DNA of 49,392 nt from Psychromarinibacter sediminicola (GCF_029168335.1 NZ_JARGYC010000033.1:1-49392), one strand, 5' to 3'; shown: positions 26,520 to 35,761, numbered from the stretch's first letter. Notes: generated by a model not told the origin, from the letters alone. A program made the numbers and translations.

Positions 26520-28532
26520 TCACGCCCTCTCGGACGAACGGCCCGGCAGGACCGAGCCGGAACGTGCGCGGCGGTTCACCGCGAAGGCGGCCGCGAGGAA
26601 GGGCAGGATCAGCGCGAGCCCGGCGGACAGCAGCTCGATATCGCTCCAGCCCGGGATGCCCTCGCCCGGCAGGGCGATCAGGATGGCCCCCGCGAGGACG
26701 GGCAGCCGCAGCAGGGGGCCCGCGTAGCCCCCGCCGAACAGTCGGCCGATGCCCGGCATGTAGCCCTGGATCGCGCTTGCGAAGACGAAGACCCCAAAGA
26801 TCGCGAGGCAGATGGAAAGCACCACGTTCGGCCACGCGCCGACCAGGATCAGCCCGGGATCGAGCACAAAGAAGAACGGGATGAAATAGATGACCGAGCC
26901 GATCTTCATCGACTCGAAGCCGGTCTGCATCGGCGGCGTCTGCGCCACCGAGGCGGCCGCGAAGGCCCCGAGCGCGAGCGGCGGCGTGATGTAGCTCAGC
27001 ATGCCCCAGTAGAAGATGAACAGGTGGACGGCCATCGGCTCCAGCCCCGCCTGCACGAGCGCCGGCGCCAGCATGATCGCCAGGAAGATGTAGCAGGCCG
27101 TCGCCGGCATGCCGACGCCCAGGATGAGGCTCGTGACGGCGCCCATGACCAGCAGCACGTAAGGTTCGCCGCCGGCGATGAACAGCAGGTCGTTCACCAG
27201 AGTCCCGGCGAGGCCGGTGAAGGACAGCCCGCCGATGATCATCCCGACCCCGGCCAGGATCCCGGCGAGGTTGGCGAACAGGCGCGCGGCGCTGTCGACG
27301 AAGGCCCAGACCTCGCGGAGGCCCCAGCGGTACTTGCGCGACACGACCTGGTTGACGATCAGCAGGACGGCGGTGGCGTGGTACGGCGCCAGCGCCTCGC
27401 GCCGCAGCCAGAGCAGCATGAAGATCAGTAGCGCGATCGCGAAGATGTGGTGCCAGCCCTCCTTCAGCGTCTGCCGCAGCGACGGCAGTTCGGCGGCGGG
27501 CAGGCCGCTCAGCCCGTCGCGGGCGGCGCGGGCGTCGATCTGGATGAACAGGCCGAAGAAGTACAGAAAGGCGGGGATCGCCGCGGCCAGCGCGATCGAG
27601 GAATAGGAAGTCTGCAGGAAACTGGCCATCACGAAGGCGGCCGCACCCATCACCGGCGGCATCAGCACCCCGCCGGTCGAGGCGCAGGTCTCGATCCCCG
27701 CGGCGGTGACGCCCTTCATCCCCGACCGGCGCATGGCGGGGATGGTCATCACGCCGGTGGTCATCACGTTGGTGACGACGCTGCCGCTGAGCGAGCCCAT
27801 CAGCCCGCTGGAGATGATCGACACCTTGGCCGGGCCGCCGCGGACATGCCCCAATAGCGCGAAGGCGAGGTTGATGAAGAAGCGGCCGGCCCCGGTATGT
27901 TCGAGCGCGACGCCGAACAGGATGAAGCCGAAGACGAGATTGGCGAAGGCGCGCAGCGGAATGCCCATCATGCTTTCCAGCGACATCGCGTGATAGCCCG
28001 CGACGAATTCGAACGGCGAGGCGAAGGCCGAGATCGGGCCGGGCACCATGTCGGCGTAAAGCGGGTAGGTCGAGAACAGCAGCACGATCCCCGCCAGGAT
28101 CCAGCCGCCCGCGCGGCGCGACGCCTCGACACCGAGCGCCCACAGGACCGCCCCCACGATCACCGTGTCGCGCGGCGGCTGCATCTCCCACCCGTAGGAG
28201 ATGATCGAGTAGGAGTGGTAGATGAAAAAGCCCAGGCAGCCCACCGACAGGGCGGCGAGCCCCCAGTCCAGCAGCGTGGGCCGGAAGTCGCCCCGGGTGG
28301 CGTGCAGCGGATAGGTCAGGAACAGCACCGGGATGGTGAACATCAGCACGGTGTAGAGGTATTGCTGCTCGATCAGGGTATGGCCCAGGCGCGCGCTGAA
28401 GTTGAACGCCTGGTTGATCGCCAGGACGATCAGCACCAGCGTCACCAGGCGGATCAGCCAGCGGGTCGCGGGGCCCAACTGCCTGACGGGGCCTTGGGCC
28501 CCGTCAGCTTCGCTGTTGATCGTTTCCGACAT
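26520..28532 (-). CDS. TRAP transporter fused permease (DctQ-DctM type, TAXI class)
   Basis: The 670-residue membrane protein fuses the small four-span subunit (about residues 25-165) to the large 12-span subunit. DctM-type blocks include GIPLRAFANLVFGFILFG, GGPAKVSIISSGLMGSLSGS and TAAGIETCASTGGVLMPPVMGAAAF. Fused permeases are usual for TRAP systems that use a TAXI binding protein. It begins 10 bases after the binding-protein stop. Transport is driven by a sodium or proton gradient. Cargo is probably an organic acid, because TAXI systems known so far carry carboxylates. Confidence 0.94.
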   Translation of the reverse strand: MSETINSEADGAQGPVRQLGPATRWLIRLVTLVLIVLAINQAFNFSARLGHTLIEQQYLYTVLMFTIPVLFLTYPLHATRGDFRPTLLDWGLAALSVGCLGFFIYHSYSIISYGWEMQPPRDTVIVGAVLWALGVEASRRAGGWILAGIVLLFSTYPLYADMVPGPISAFASPFEFVAGYHAMSLESMMGIPLRAFANLVFGFILFGVALEHTGAGRFFINLAFALLGHVRGGPAKVSIISSGLMGSLSGSVVTNVMTTGVMTIPAMRRSGMKGVTAAGIETCASTGGVLMPPVMGAAAFVMASFLQTSYSSIALAAAIPAFLYFFGLFIQIDARAARDGLSGLPAAELPSLRQTLKEGWHHIFAIALLIFMLLWLRREALAPYHATAVLLIVNQVVSRKYRWGLREVWAFVDSAARLFANLAGILAGVGMIIGGLSFTGLAGTLVNDLLFIAGGEPYVLLVMGAVTSLILGVGMPATACYIFLAIMLAPALVQAGLEPMAVHLFIFYWGMLSYITPPLALGAFAAASVAQTPPMQTGFESMKIGSVIYFIPFFFVLDPGLILVGAWPNVVLSICLAIFGVFVFASAIQGYMPGIGRLFGGGYAGPLLRLPVLAGAILIALPGEGIPGWSDIELLSAGLALILPFLAAAFAVNRRARSGSVLPGRSSERA

Positions 28533-28542
28533 TCCGGCGGGC

Positions 28543-29676
28543 TTAGCGGAAGTAGACCGGCATGCCGGCCGCCTCGAGCGCCTCGGCCCGCATCTTCATC
28601 CACTCTTCCTTGAAGGTCTCGCTGTCGCGCATCCCCTCGGTCGCGGCCCAGGCCTCGGCGAGCACGTCGGCGCGGGCCAGCAGCGCCTCGGTATGGGCGT
28701 CCAGTTCGTCGGACCATGCGCCGGCCTCGCGGTACACCTCGATCGCGGCTTCGTGGTAGGGCACGGTCCATTCCATCATCTGCTTGTCCGGCGCGAAGCC
28801 TGCGGTGCTGGGATCGGCCGCCGCGTAGACGTCGACCTGCTCGTTCAGCGCCTTGGTGAAGTTGTAGACGAGATCGTGGTCCTTCGAATAGGTGATCACG
28901 TCCGGATAGGGCACGCCGATGCATTCCAGCGGCTCGTCCAGCCCGCCGGCGGCCATCGTCGCGACGCGCTTTGCGAAATGCGGGTTCACTTCGCGCATCC
29001 GGGCCCAGCCCTCCTCGTCGTCGTGCGGATAGGCGATGTAGTCGACGCCGCGCGGGCCGGCGACGGCCTTCTCGACCAGCCCGCCGGTGCTGACGGTGGT
29101 CATCGCGTCGACCTGGCCGTTGATCATCGCGTCGATGGCCGCGCCGTAGCTGGGCATCTCCACGAGGTTGACGTCGTCGAGGGTGAGACCGGCAAAGGCC
29201 AGCATCGCCTCGGCATTCGCCTGCAGCGGGCTGGAGCCGACCACCCAGGGGATGTTCTTGCCCTTGAAATCCGCCATCGTCTCGATCCCGGCATCGCCGG
29301 CGACGACATAGGTCAGGCAGTTCTCGCCCCCGACGAGGGCGACGGCGCGCAGATCCTGCGGCCCCCAGTCCGGCGAGGCATAGTCGCCCACGCCCTCGAA
29401 GGCGAAGAACACGTCGCTGCCCGCGATCGAGAAGGGAATGCGCCCGTCGCGGACCGGCGCGACCTTGGCCTGCGGGTTGGCCGTGCCGATGACGCGCAGC
29501 GACACGCCATAGGCGTCCTGCAGCGCCTTTCCGATGGCGATGGCCTGGTTGTAGGACGTGCCGCCGACATCGGCGGCGGTCACCGCGATGGTGCTGGGCA
29601 GCGTGACGTCCTGCGCCGTGGCGTGGCCGGCCAGCGCGATGGCCGCCGTGGCCGAGATGGCGATGTCTCTGAGCAT
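28543..29676 (-). CDS. TAXI-family TRAP transporter binding protein
   Basis: The 377-residue secreted protein (signal MLRDIAISATAAIALAGHATAQD) has TAXI-family blocks: IAVTAADVGGTSYNQAIAIG near the start, FSIAGSDVFFAFEG and VVAGDAGIETMADFKGKNI. The ATG at 29676 has GGGAGGAGA directly before it; the longer frame does not. It is the first gene of the two-gene TRAP operon and is divergent from the SnoaL-like gene, with a TTTCACAA-type box between. Confidence 0.93.
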   Translation of the reverse strand: MLRDIAISATAAIALAGHATAQDVTLPSTIAVTAADVGGTSYNQAIAIGKALQDAYGVSLRVIGTANPQAKVAPVRDGRIPFSIAGSDVFFAFEGVGDYASPDWGPQDLRAVALVGGENCLTYVVAGDAGIETMADFKGKNIPWVVGSSPLQANAEAMLAFAGLTLDDVNLVEMPSYGAAIDAMINGQVDAMTTVSTGGLVEKAVAGPRGVDYIAYPHDDEEGWARMREVNPHFAKRVATMAAGGLDEPLECIGVPYPDVITYSKDHDLVYNFTKALNEQVDVYAAADPSTAGFAPDKQMMEWTVPYHEAAIEVYREAGAWSDELDAHTEALLARADVLAEAWAATEGMRDSETFKEEWMKMRAEALEAAGMPVYFR

Positions 29677-29880
29677 GTGGTCTCTCCTCCCTTTTCGCCG
29701 CAGCTTGCGGGCTTGGTGGCCGGGCCGCGACCGGGGCGGCCCGCGTATCCGGGGCGACCGTCCGGCCGCCGGGCGTGGCGTTGCCGCCGGCGCTTCCGTC
29801 CGGCTTGCACCCTCGCGGGGACTCTCGCCGCGCAAACGTTAGACCCGGCCCGGCGCCGCGGCAGCCGCGGCCGTCCGACT

Positions 29881-29896
29881 TTTCACAAGGTGGAAA
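29881..29896. promoter_or_regulatory. TTTCACAA...GAAA box, copy 1 (TAXI/SnoaL promoter)
   Basis: TTTCACAAGGTGGAAA, an imperfect palindrome, lies in the 370-base divergent space between the TAXI gene and the SnoaL-like gene. The left half is identical to the box at 34870-34884. It may be the operator of a shared regulator that is not encoded in the cluster. The rest of the divergent space is GC-rich and shows nothing else I can name. Confidence 0.4.
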
Positions 29897-30046
29897 GGCT
29901 GCGAGGGGCGCCCGCGGTCGGGGCAGGCGGGCGCTTTTCTCCTGTTGAAACCGGCGTCGCCTTGCGTTCGCCGGGCCGTCCGATTGCGCCATGCTCCCGG
30001 CGCAATCCCCGCCGCGCCGGCGCCGGGGCAGGAACCGGAGGACGAC

Positions 30047-30508
30047 ATGAGGATCGACGCGGACCGGCTGGCGCTGACCGGGCAGCTGCACGCGCTGCTG
30101 GTCGACTACTGGCACGACGTGGACACGAACTGGGGCCGCAACGCGCCCGACTACTACACGCCGGACGGCGTTTTCGTGGGATCGAAGAACGCCTATGAGG
30201 GCCGCGAGACGATCCGCGCCTTCTACACGTGGCGCGAGGACCGGGGAGAGCGGACGGTGATCCACGCGATCCACAATTTCCGGGCGGTATTCGACGGCGG
30301 CCCGGACCGGGCGCTGTGCAACTGGTACCTGTTCCTCTACGCCGCCGACGGCCCGCCGGTCCACGAGACGGCGCTGCCGATCAGCGTCTCCCGCATGACC
30401 GACAGGCTGGTGCGCGCGGGCGCGGGCTGGCTGGTCAGCCATCGCCGGTTCGAGCAGTGGTTCAAGGGCGGCATCCCCACCACCAATCCCGATCTCTCCG
30501 GCGGGTGA
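30047..30508 (+). CDS. SnoaL-like/NTF2-fold protein
   Basis: The 153-residue protein has the small cone-shaped alpha-beta fold of SnoaL and ring-hydroxylase beta-type proteins: LHALLVDYWHDVDTNWGRNAPDYY (helix and strand), then YTPDGVFVG, YEGRETIRAFYTWRE and late strands NWYLFLYAADG. The ATG at 30047 is chosen for the CGGAGGA before it. Such proteins act as isomerases, cyclases or dehydratases with an acid-base Asp/His pair; none can be fixed here. It lies inside the catabolic cluster but is a single gene convergent with the dehydrogenase. Confidence 0.75.
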   Translation: MRIDADRLALTGQLHALLVDYWHDVDTNWGRNAPDYYTPDGVFVGSKNAYEGRETIRAFYTWREDRGERTVIHAIHNFRAVFDGGPDRALCNWYLFLYAADGPPVHETALPISVSRMTDRLVRAGAGWLVSHRRFEQWFKGGIPTTNPDLSGG

Positions 30509-30550
30509 GGCAGGCGCGGCGGGGGCGGGCGCCGGTGCCCCGCGCCGCGA

Positions 30551-31435
30551 TCAGCCGCGCACCTCGACGCCGGCCCAGTCCTCGGTGATCTTCACGATCG
30601 AGGTGAAGTCGCTGGTCGGGCCGTATTTCGCGTTGGTCGCCGCGAGGATCTGGCGCACCACGGCGCCGGCGATCATCGGCACGCCCATCGCCTCGGCCTC
30701 GTCGATGCACAGGCGCACGTCCTTGTAGGACAGCCCCGTATGAAAGCCGAAGTCGAAGGTGCCGGGCAGGACCGAGCGGGGGAACTTGTCCTCGGTGGCG
30801 CTGTTGCGGCCGGTCGAGGCGTTGAAGATGTCCAGCAGGACATGCGGGTCGATCCCCGCCTTGACCCCCATCACCATCGCCTCCGACGACACCACCATCG
30901 CGGCGGCGGCCAGCATGTTGTTGGCCAGCTTGGCCACCTGCGCCAGCCCGGCGCCGTCGCCCACATAGAACCGCTTGCCGAAGCAGGCGAGAAGCTCGTC
31001 GATCCGCTCGTAGTCCGCCTTCGGACCCGAGACCATGCAGGCCAGCGTGCCCTCGCGCGCGCCCTTCAGCCCGCCGGAGACGGGGCAGTCGAACCAGTGG
31101 ATGCCCTGCTCGCCGAGCGCCGCCGCGGCCCGTTTCGCCACGCTCGGCCCGGTGGTGGACACGTCGACCACGCTGCGCACCGTGCCTCCCGCGCCGGCGA
31201 TGGCCGCGGCGACCTCGCCCACGATGGGCGGCGAGGGCAGGCTGAGGAACACCACGTCCGCCTGCCGCGCGACCGCCGCCGCGTCCGCCGCCGCGGTGCC
31301 GCCATTGGCCTCGAAGGCCGCCACCGCCTCGGGCGTCACGTCGCAGCCCACCACCCTGTGGCCCGCGTCCAGCAGCCGCTTCGACATCAGGGCGCCCATC
31401 CGGCCCAGCCCCACGAATCCAAGCGTATCGCTCAT
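30551..31435 (-). CDS. Beta-hydroxyacid dehydrogenase (HIBADH/tartronate semialdehyde reductase family)
   Basis: The 294-residue NAD(P)-dependent enzyme has the Rossmann motif GLGRMG (10-15), the substrate block DCPVSGGLKGA (117-126) and the catalytic Lys169 (VAKLANNML). This family interconverts beta-hydroxy acids and semialdehydes (3-hydroxyisobutyrate, tartronate semialdehyde, 2-hydroxymethylglutarate). The ATG at 31435 overlaps the MBL gene by four bases; the longer open frame is that gene's shadow. It is the last gene of the five-gene operon and could reduce or oxidise the aldehyde released by the HpaI-type aldolase. Confidence 0.92.
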   Translation of the reverse strand: MSDTLGFVGLGRMGALMSKRLLDAGHRVVGCDVTPEAVAAFEANGGTAAADAAAVARQADVVFLSLPSPPIVGEVAAAIAGAGGTVRSVVDVSTTGPSVAKRAAAALGEQGIHWFDCPVSGGLKGAREGTLACMVSGPKADYERIDELLACFGKRFYVGDGAGLAQVAKLANNMLAAAAMVVSSEAMVMGVKAGIDPHVLLDIFNASTGRNSATEDKFPRSVLPGTFDFGFHTGLSYKDVRLCIDEAEAMGVPMIAGAVVRQILAATNAKYGPTSDFTSIVKITEDWAGVEVRG

Positions 31436-32262
31436 CTCTCCGTGCTCCTTCCCGCCTCGCGCGCCGGGATCGCGCCCGGCGCCTCGTCCAGCCGGACGAT
31501 CCAACCTTCCGTCTCCCGGCGAAACGCCGGGTAGATCCGCGACACCAGCGGGTCGTGTCCCGGCACGATCCGGTCCAGCCCGCCGCCCAGCCGCTCCAGA
31601 GTGGCGTAGCCCTCCAGCACGTCGGGCACGCTGTCGACCGTGGGAAACACCTTGCGCTCCTGCAGATGCGCGAAGTGATGCGCGGTGTCCGAGGCCAGAA
31701 CGACCGGCCCGCGCCTGGTCTTCACCGTCACGCATTGCAGCCCCCGCGAATGCCCGCCGACCAGATGCAGGGTGATCCCCGGAAACAGCTCGGCATCGCC
31801 GTCGTGAAACCGCACCCGCCCGCCATAGACGCGGCGGACCATGTGGATCACGTCCTCGATCTCGAAGGCGTGGTTCACCGGGCCGTGGCACATGCAGCGC
31901 CCGGTGGCATAGGCCATCTCGGCATCCTGCAGGTGATACCGCGCATTGGGCAGCAGCCCGTCGTTGCCGATGTGGTCGTAATGCATATGCGTCACGATCA
32001 CGTCCGCGACGCCGCCCCGGTCCACGCCCAGCGCCTCCAGCCCCTCGGCCACCGGCCGGGTGATGGTGCGGCCGCGCAGCTCCGCGCCGCGCTGGTCGAA
32101 GCCGGTATCGACGACGACCGTCCGGTCGCCGTTCTTCAGCACCCAGACGTAGTAGGTAAGCGGCATCGGCGCGTCGTGCGGATCGCCGCCGATGAAGTTC
32201 TCGCCCGCCGGCCGGTCATGCCGCGCATAGGCGACGGCGAAGGCTTCCCATATGTCGCTCAT
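31432..32262 (-). CDS. Metallo-beta-lactamase-fold hydrolase, lactonase-like
   Basis: The 276-residue protein has the MBL zinc motif H92-M-H94-Y-D96-H97 and later ligands in GGHSRG, SDTAHHF and PGHDPL. The general layout resembles AttM/AiiB-type N-acyl homoserine lactonases, but in this metabolic setting a lactone intermediate is at least as likely as a signal molecule. It begins four bases after the carboxymuconolactone-decarboxylase-like gene. No signal peptide. Confidence 0.88.
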   Translation of the reverse strand: MSDIWEAFAVAYARHDRPAGENFIGGDPHDAPMPLTYYVWVLKNGDRTVVVDTGFDQRGAELRGRTITRPVAEGLEALGVDRGGVADVIVTHMHYDHIGNDGLLPNARYHLQDAEMAYATGRCMCHGPVNHAFEIEDVIHMVRRVYGGRVRFHDGDAELFPGITLHLVGGHSRGLQCVTVKTRRGPVVLASDTAHHFAHLQERKVFPTVDSVPDVLEGYATLERLGGGLDRIVPGHDPLVSRIYPAFRRETEGWIVRLDEAPGAIPAREAGRSTER

Positions 32263-32266
32263 GGGT

Positions 32267-32662
32267 TCAGCCGGCCTCGGCGTCGTATTCCGCGATGGCC
32301 TCCTTGCCGATGCGGAAGCTGTCGACGCCCGCCGGCACGCCGGCATAGATCGCCACCTGCAGGAACACCTCGCGGATCTCGCCCTTGCTCACGCCGTTCC
32401 TGAGCGCCCCCTTCACGTGCATCTTCAGCTCGTGCGGCCGGTTCAGCGCGGCGATCATCGCCAGGTTCAGCATCGAGCGCGTCTTCTTCGGCAGCGTGTC
32501 GCGCCCCCAGACATAGCCCCAGCAATACTCGGTGGTCAGGTCCTGCATCGCGCCGTTGAAGTCGTCGGCATTCGCGATGGAGGTCTCCACGAATTCCGCG
32601 CCCAGCACGGATTTGCGGATCTCCAGCCCCTTGTCGTATGTCTCTCGCCCCAACTCACGCAC
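32267..32662 (-). CDS. Carboxymuconolactone-decarboxylase-family protein (PcaC-like)
   Basis: The 131-residue all-helical protein fits PcaC-type members: EYCWGYVWGRDTLPKKTRSM, LNLAMIAALNRPHELKMHV and a C-terminal VFLQVAIYAGVPAG. The CxxC-x3-H redox site of AhpD-like members is missing, so a peroxidase role is unlikely and decarboxylation of a lactone or similar acid is the better guess. It overlaps the MmgE/PrpD gene by eight bases. Confidence 0.9.
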   Translation of the reverse strand: MRELGRETYDKGLEIRKSVLGAEFVETSIANADDFNGAMQDLTTEYCWGYVWGRDTLPKKTRSMLNLAMIAALNRPHELKMHVKGALRNGVSKGEIREVFLQVAIYAGVPAGVDSFRIGKEAIAEYDAEAG

Positions 32663-34037
32663 TCCTTCTGCTTGCTTGCGTCCCGTCGCGTCGGCACAGC
32701 CCGTTCAGGATGCCGATGTCCTCCTCGACCTCGATGTTCCGGATCGCCCGCGTCAGATCCCGCGCCGGCGCCTCGCCCAGCCTCAGGACGGCGTGGCGCG
32801 TCATACGGTCCCAGATCTCGTCGTCGCGGGCGACCTGCACGTCGTCGAGCTGAGCCGTCACCTCCTCGCCGCCGCCGACGATGGTCACCCGGGCGCCCTG
32901 CCGCGCGGGATAGGCGGCGGTCAGCGCCGGGTCGGCCTCCAGCGCGACCTTCGAAACCAGCGCGCCGATCGCGGGGTCGGCGGGATCGGCGAAGCAGGCC
33001 TCCGAGATCTCGCCGTGCAGGATCGCGGCGGCGACGGTGTACTGGATGCTCATCTTGGCCTGCAGCGCGTTGCGGAACGGCCCGGCGCCGTCGCATCCCG
33101 GATAGGCGAGGGCGGCCTCCGTCGCGGCAACCTTCACCGAGGCGATGGTGTCCGGCGCGGCCGCATAGTTCTTCGCGGCGGCCAGCGCCGCCTGGCCGGG
33201 CGTCTGCGCGTAATTGCAGGCGGGGACGGCCTTGTGAAAGACCGACATGATCTCGAAATCGCCCTCGGGGGCGAACCCGATCGCCTCCGGCGCCGGCCGG
33301 CGTCCGATGGCCCGGAACAGCCCCGCGTCGCCCTCCAGGACCGTCGGCGAGCCGAACGCGCCGGCCCCGGCGAGCCGCGCGGCCCGAAGCCCGCTCTGCG
33401 CCGCGAAGCCGGCGTGAAAGAACATGTCGGCGCCCCCGGCGCGGGGCCATTCGTTGAACCCCGCCGCCGTGTTGACCGCCAGCGCCATGGCGGAGGCCAG
33501 CGCCTCCTCCTCCAGCCCCAGCACAAGCCCCGTGCCGGTCGCCGTGGCGAGCGGGCCGAACAGGCCGGTGGGGCGGAAGAGCCGCGCCAGGTCCGGTGTC
33601 ATCAGTTCGCGGCCGACGCGGCCGCCGACCTCGTAGGCGATGACGCCCGCCGCAAGGAGCGCGCGGCCGGAGACGGGCCGCGGCGCCAGGGCCGTCGCCG
33701 CCAGCAGGGCGGGCCAGACGACGACGCCGAAATGCGCCACCGATCCGGTATGCATGTCCTCGCGCACCAGCCCGTGCGCGGCCACGGCGTTCGCGAAGGC
33801 GGCGTCGCCCGCCGGGGCGGCCCGACCCGAGGCGATCACGGTGGCCCCCGTCGCCGCCTCCGCCGCCACCGCGGCGGCCTGCTGCGCGTGCTCCAGCGGC
33901 GCCGCCTCGAAGGCGCCGGAGAGCGCGTCGGCGAGGCAGAGCTGCGCCTTGCCGAGCACCGGCATCGGCAGGCCGCCCTGCCACAGCGCCCGCGCCTGCG
34001 CGGCGAGGCCGCGGATCAGCGTCGGCGGCGCGGTCAT
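32655..34037 (-). CDS. MmgE/PrpD-family protein
   Basis: The 460-residue protein is of the MmgE/PrpD family, which includes 2-methylcitrate dehydratase, cis-aconitate decarboxylase and iminodisuccinate epimerase. Typical blocks: MTAPPTLIRGLAAQA start, VAAHGLVREDMHTGSVAHFG (active-site region with Asp and two His), and FHKAVPACNYAQTPGQAAL. No Fe-S ligands are expected or seen. Reaction uncertain: dehydration, decarboxylation or isomerisation of a hydroxy-carboxylate. It overlaps the SDR gene by four bases and the PcaC-like gene by eight. Confidence 0.9.
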   Translation of the reverse strand: MTAPPTLIRGLAAQARALWQGGLPMPVLGKAQLCLADALSGAFEAAPLEHAQQAAAVAAEAATGATVIASGRAAPAGDAAFANAVAAHGLVREDMHTGSVAHFGVVVWPALLAATALAPRPVSGRALLAAGVIAYEVGGRVGRELMTPDLARLFRPTGLFGPLATATGTGLVLGLEEEALASAMALAVNTAAGFNEWPRAGGADMFFHAGFAAQSGLRAARLAGAGAFGSPTVLEGDAGLFRAIGRRPAPEAIGFAPEGDFEIMSVFHKAVPACNYAQTPGQAALAAAKNYAAAPDTIASVKVAATEAALAYPGCDGAGPFRNALQAKMSIQYTVAAAILHGEISEACFADPADPAIGALVSKVALEADPALTAAYPARQGARVTIVGGGEEVTAQLDDVQVARDDEIWDRMTRHAVLRLGEAPARDLTRAIRNIEVEEDIGILNGLCRRDGTQASRRSA

Positions 34038-34777
34038 CTCGGGCCCACGATGGTGAAGCCGCCGTCGATCTTGAGCGAGATGCCGGTGACGCCGCGCGCG
34101 CCGTCCGAGGCGAGGTACATCGCCCCCTCCGCGATCTCGCGGTCGGTCACCATGCGCTGCATCGGCATCATCTCGCTGCGCGCCTTCCAGCCGGCTTCGT
34201 CCAAAAGCCCCATCGTCCCCGGCGTCACGATCGTGCCCGGCGCCAGCGCGTTCACGCGGATCCGGTGCGGCGCCAGCTCGATGGCCTGCTGGCGCGTGAC
34301 GGCGTCCATCGCGCCCTTGATCGAGGTGTAGACGGCCGCGTTGCGGATCGCGAAGGACACCGCGACCGACGACATGTTCAGGATCAGCCCGCCGCCGCGC
34401 GCGACAAGGTGCGGCGTGGCGGCCTGGCTGCCCCAGAAGCTGCCCTTGATGCCGATATCGAGCATCCGGTCGACCACGTCCTCGGGCATGTCGACCAGCG
34501 GGGCATAGTGGAACAGCACGGCGTTGTTCACCATCACGTCGAGCCCGCCGCGCCCGGCGAAGTCGTCCACCGCGGCGAACACGGCGGCGCGGTCGGCGAC
34601 GTCGGTCTCGTAGGGGGTCGTGCCCGGGATCTCGGCCGTGGCGTCCGCCAGCAGATCGGCCTTGATGTCGGCCATGCCGACGCTGGCGCCGGCCTCGGCG
34701 AACCCGGCCGCGATGGCCCGGCCTATCCCGCCGGCCGCGCCGGTGACGAAGACGCGCTTGCCCGTGAAATCGTTCAT
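34034..34777 (-). CDS. Short-chain dehydrogenase/reductase
   Basis: The 247-residue classical SDR has TGAAGGIG (12-19), NNA (84-86), the catalytic Ser136/137, Tyr150 and Lys154 (YTSIK) and ends in a typical GVTGISLKIDGGFTIV. It is NAD(H)- or NADP(H)-dependent; Asp37 after the second strand favours NAD. The ATG at 34777 is supported by GAGGTCC upstream. It opens the five-gene operon and faces the HpaI-type aldolase operon across a 181-base divergent promoter. Confidence 0.93.
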   Translation of the reverse strand: MNDFTGKRVFVTGAAGGIGRAIAAGFAEAGASVGMADIKADLLADATAEIPGTTPYETDVADRAAVFAAVDDFAGRGGLDVMVNNAVLFHYAPLVDMPEDVVDRMLDIGIKGSFWGSQAATPHLVARGGGLILNMSSVAVSFAIRNAAVYTSIKGAMDAVTRQQAIELAPHRIRVNALAPGTIVTPGTMGLLDEAGWKARSEMMPMQRMVTDREIAEGAMYLASDGARGVTGISLKIDGGFTIVGPR

Positions 34778-34869
34778 GCCTGCCAGGACCTCCTCTCTCT
34801 CGCGCCTGTCGCGGCGTTGGGCGAGTGATCTGATGCCGGGGCGCGTTTGTCGAAAGCTTCGCCGGCGCA

Positions 34870-34884
34870 TTTCACAATCTGAAA
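34870..34884. promoter_or_regulatory. TTTCACAA...GAAA box, copy 2 (SDR/HpaI promoter)
   Basis: TTTCACAATCTGAAA has perfect TTTCA/TGAAA arms around CAATC. It lies in the centre of the divergent space, 93 bases from the SDR gene and 75 from the aldolase gene. The left half equals that of the box at 29881-29896, one base shorter in spacing. Confidence 0.45.
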
Positions 34885-34958
34885 CCGCGCGAGACGGCGG
34901 ATGCCGCCCCGGCCGGCCTGTGGCTATCTGGCCTGCGAGCAACCGGAGAGGACATCGG

Positions 34959-35747
34959 ATGGAGGCGACAGCTGCGGCATCGGCGGGGTTCGGCGACCGG
35001 CTGGCGCGCGGGACGCCCCTGTTCGGAACCTTCGTGAAGACGCCCGGACCGGCGGTGCCGGAGATCCTCGGCACGGTGGGGTTCGACTTCATCGTGATCG
35101 ACGAGGAACACGCCCCCCTCAACCGCGAGACCATCGACGTGATGATCCTCGCGGCGCGCTATCGCGGGGTCGCCCCCATCGTGCGGATCGGCCATCCCGC
35201 GCCGTTCAGCATCCTGGCGCAGCTCGACGCGGGCGCGGCGGGCGTGATGATCCCGCATGTGGACAGCCCCGCGAAGGCCGCCGAGATGGCCGCCGCCTGC
35301 CGCTATCGCGGCGGCCGCCGGGGCTTCGGCAAGTCCGCCCGCGCCGGCGACTACGCGGCGCTGTCCAATGCCGAGCATATCGCACGCCAGGACGCGAGCG
35401 TCCTGTGCATCCCGATGATCGAAGACCCCGAGGGCGTCGACTGCGCCGAGGCGATCCTCGCGACCGAGGGGGTCGATGCCGTCTTCATCGGGCGCGGCGA
35501 CCTCTCCGTCGCCTACGGCGTCTCGGGCATGAACGACCCGAAGGTCGAGCGCGCGACCGACCGCATCGTCGCCGCTGCGGGCGCCGCCGGAAAGCCCGTC
35601 ATCGCCCTCGCCACCGGCCCCGAGGATCAGACGCGCCTCACGGCGCTGGGCGTGCGCGCCTTCTGCACCGGTAGCGATCAGGGGTTCCTGCGGGCCTCGG
35701 CGGCGCGGGCGCTGGACATCTGCCGAGACACCGCCGCCCAAAGCTGA
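34959..35747 (+). CDS. HpcH/HpaI-type aldolase
   Basis: The 262-residue class II pyruvate-type aldolase splits or forms 2-keto-3-deoxy or 4-hydroxy-2-oxo acids. Family blocks: LFGTFVKTPGPAVPEILG, FIVIDEEHAPLNRETID, MIPHVDSPAKAAEM with a later metal Glu in MIEDPEGV, and FIGRGDLSVAYG. GGAGAG precedes the ATG at 34959. The GKSARAGDY segment replaces the usual GAARAA(GY) block, so specificity may differ. It is the first gene of the rightward three-gene operon. Confidence 0.92.
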   Translation: MEATAAASAGFGDRLARGTPLFGTFVKTPGPAVPEILGTVGFDFIVIDEEHAPLNRETIDVMILAARYRGVAPIVRIGHPAPFSILAQLDAGAAGVMIPHVDSPAKAAEMAAACRYRGGRRGFGKSARAGDYAALSNAEHIARQDASVLCIPMIEDPEGVDCAEAILATEGVDAVFIGRGDLSVAYGVSGMNDPKVERATDRIVAAAGAAGKPVIALATGPEDQTRLTALGVRAFCTGSDQGFLRASAARALDICRDTAAQS

Positions 35748-35761
35748 GGACCGCCCCGACC

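Noticed and set aside
31432-32262. Quorum-quenching lactonase as a firm call
   Set aside because: The zinc motif is shared by many MBL hydrolases, and the operon is metabolic. It is kept as a general lactonase-like hydrolase.
32267-32662. AhpD-like alkyl hydroperoxide reductase
   Set aside because: The CxxC-x3-H redox motif is absent. The sequence fits PcaC-like members better.
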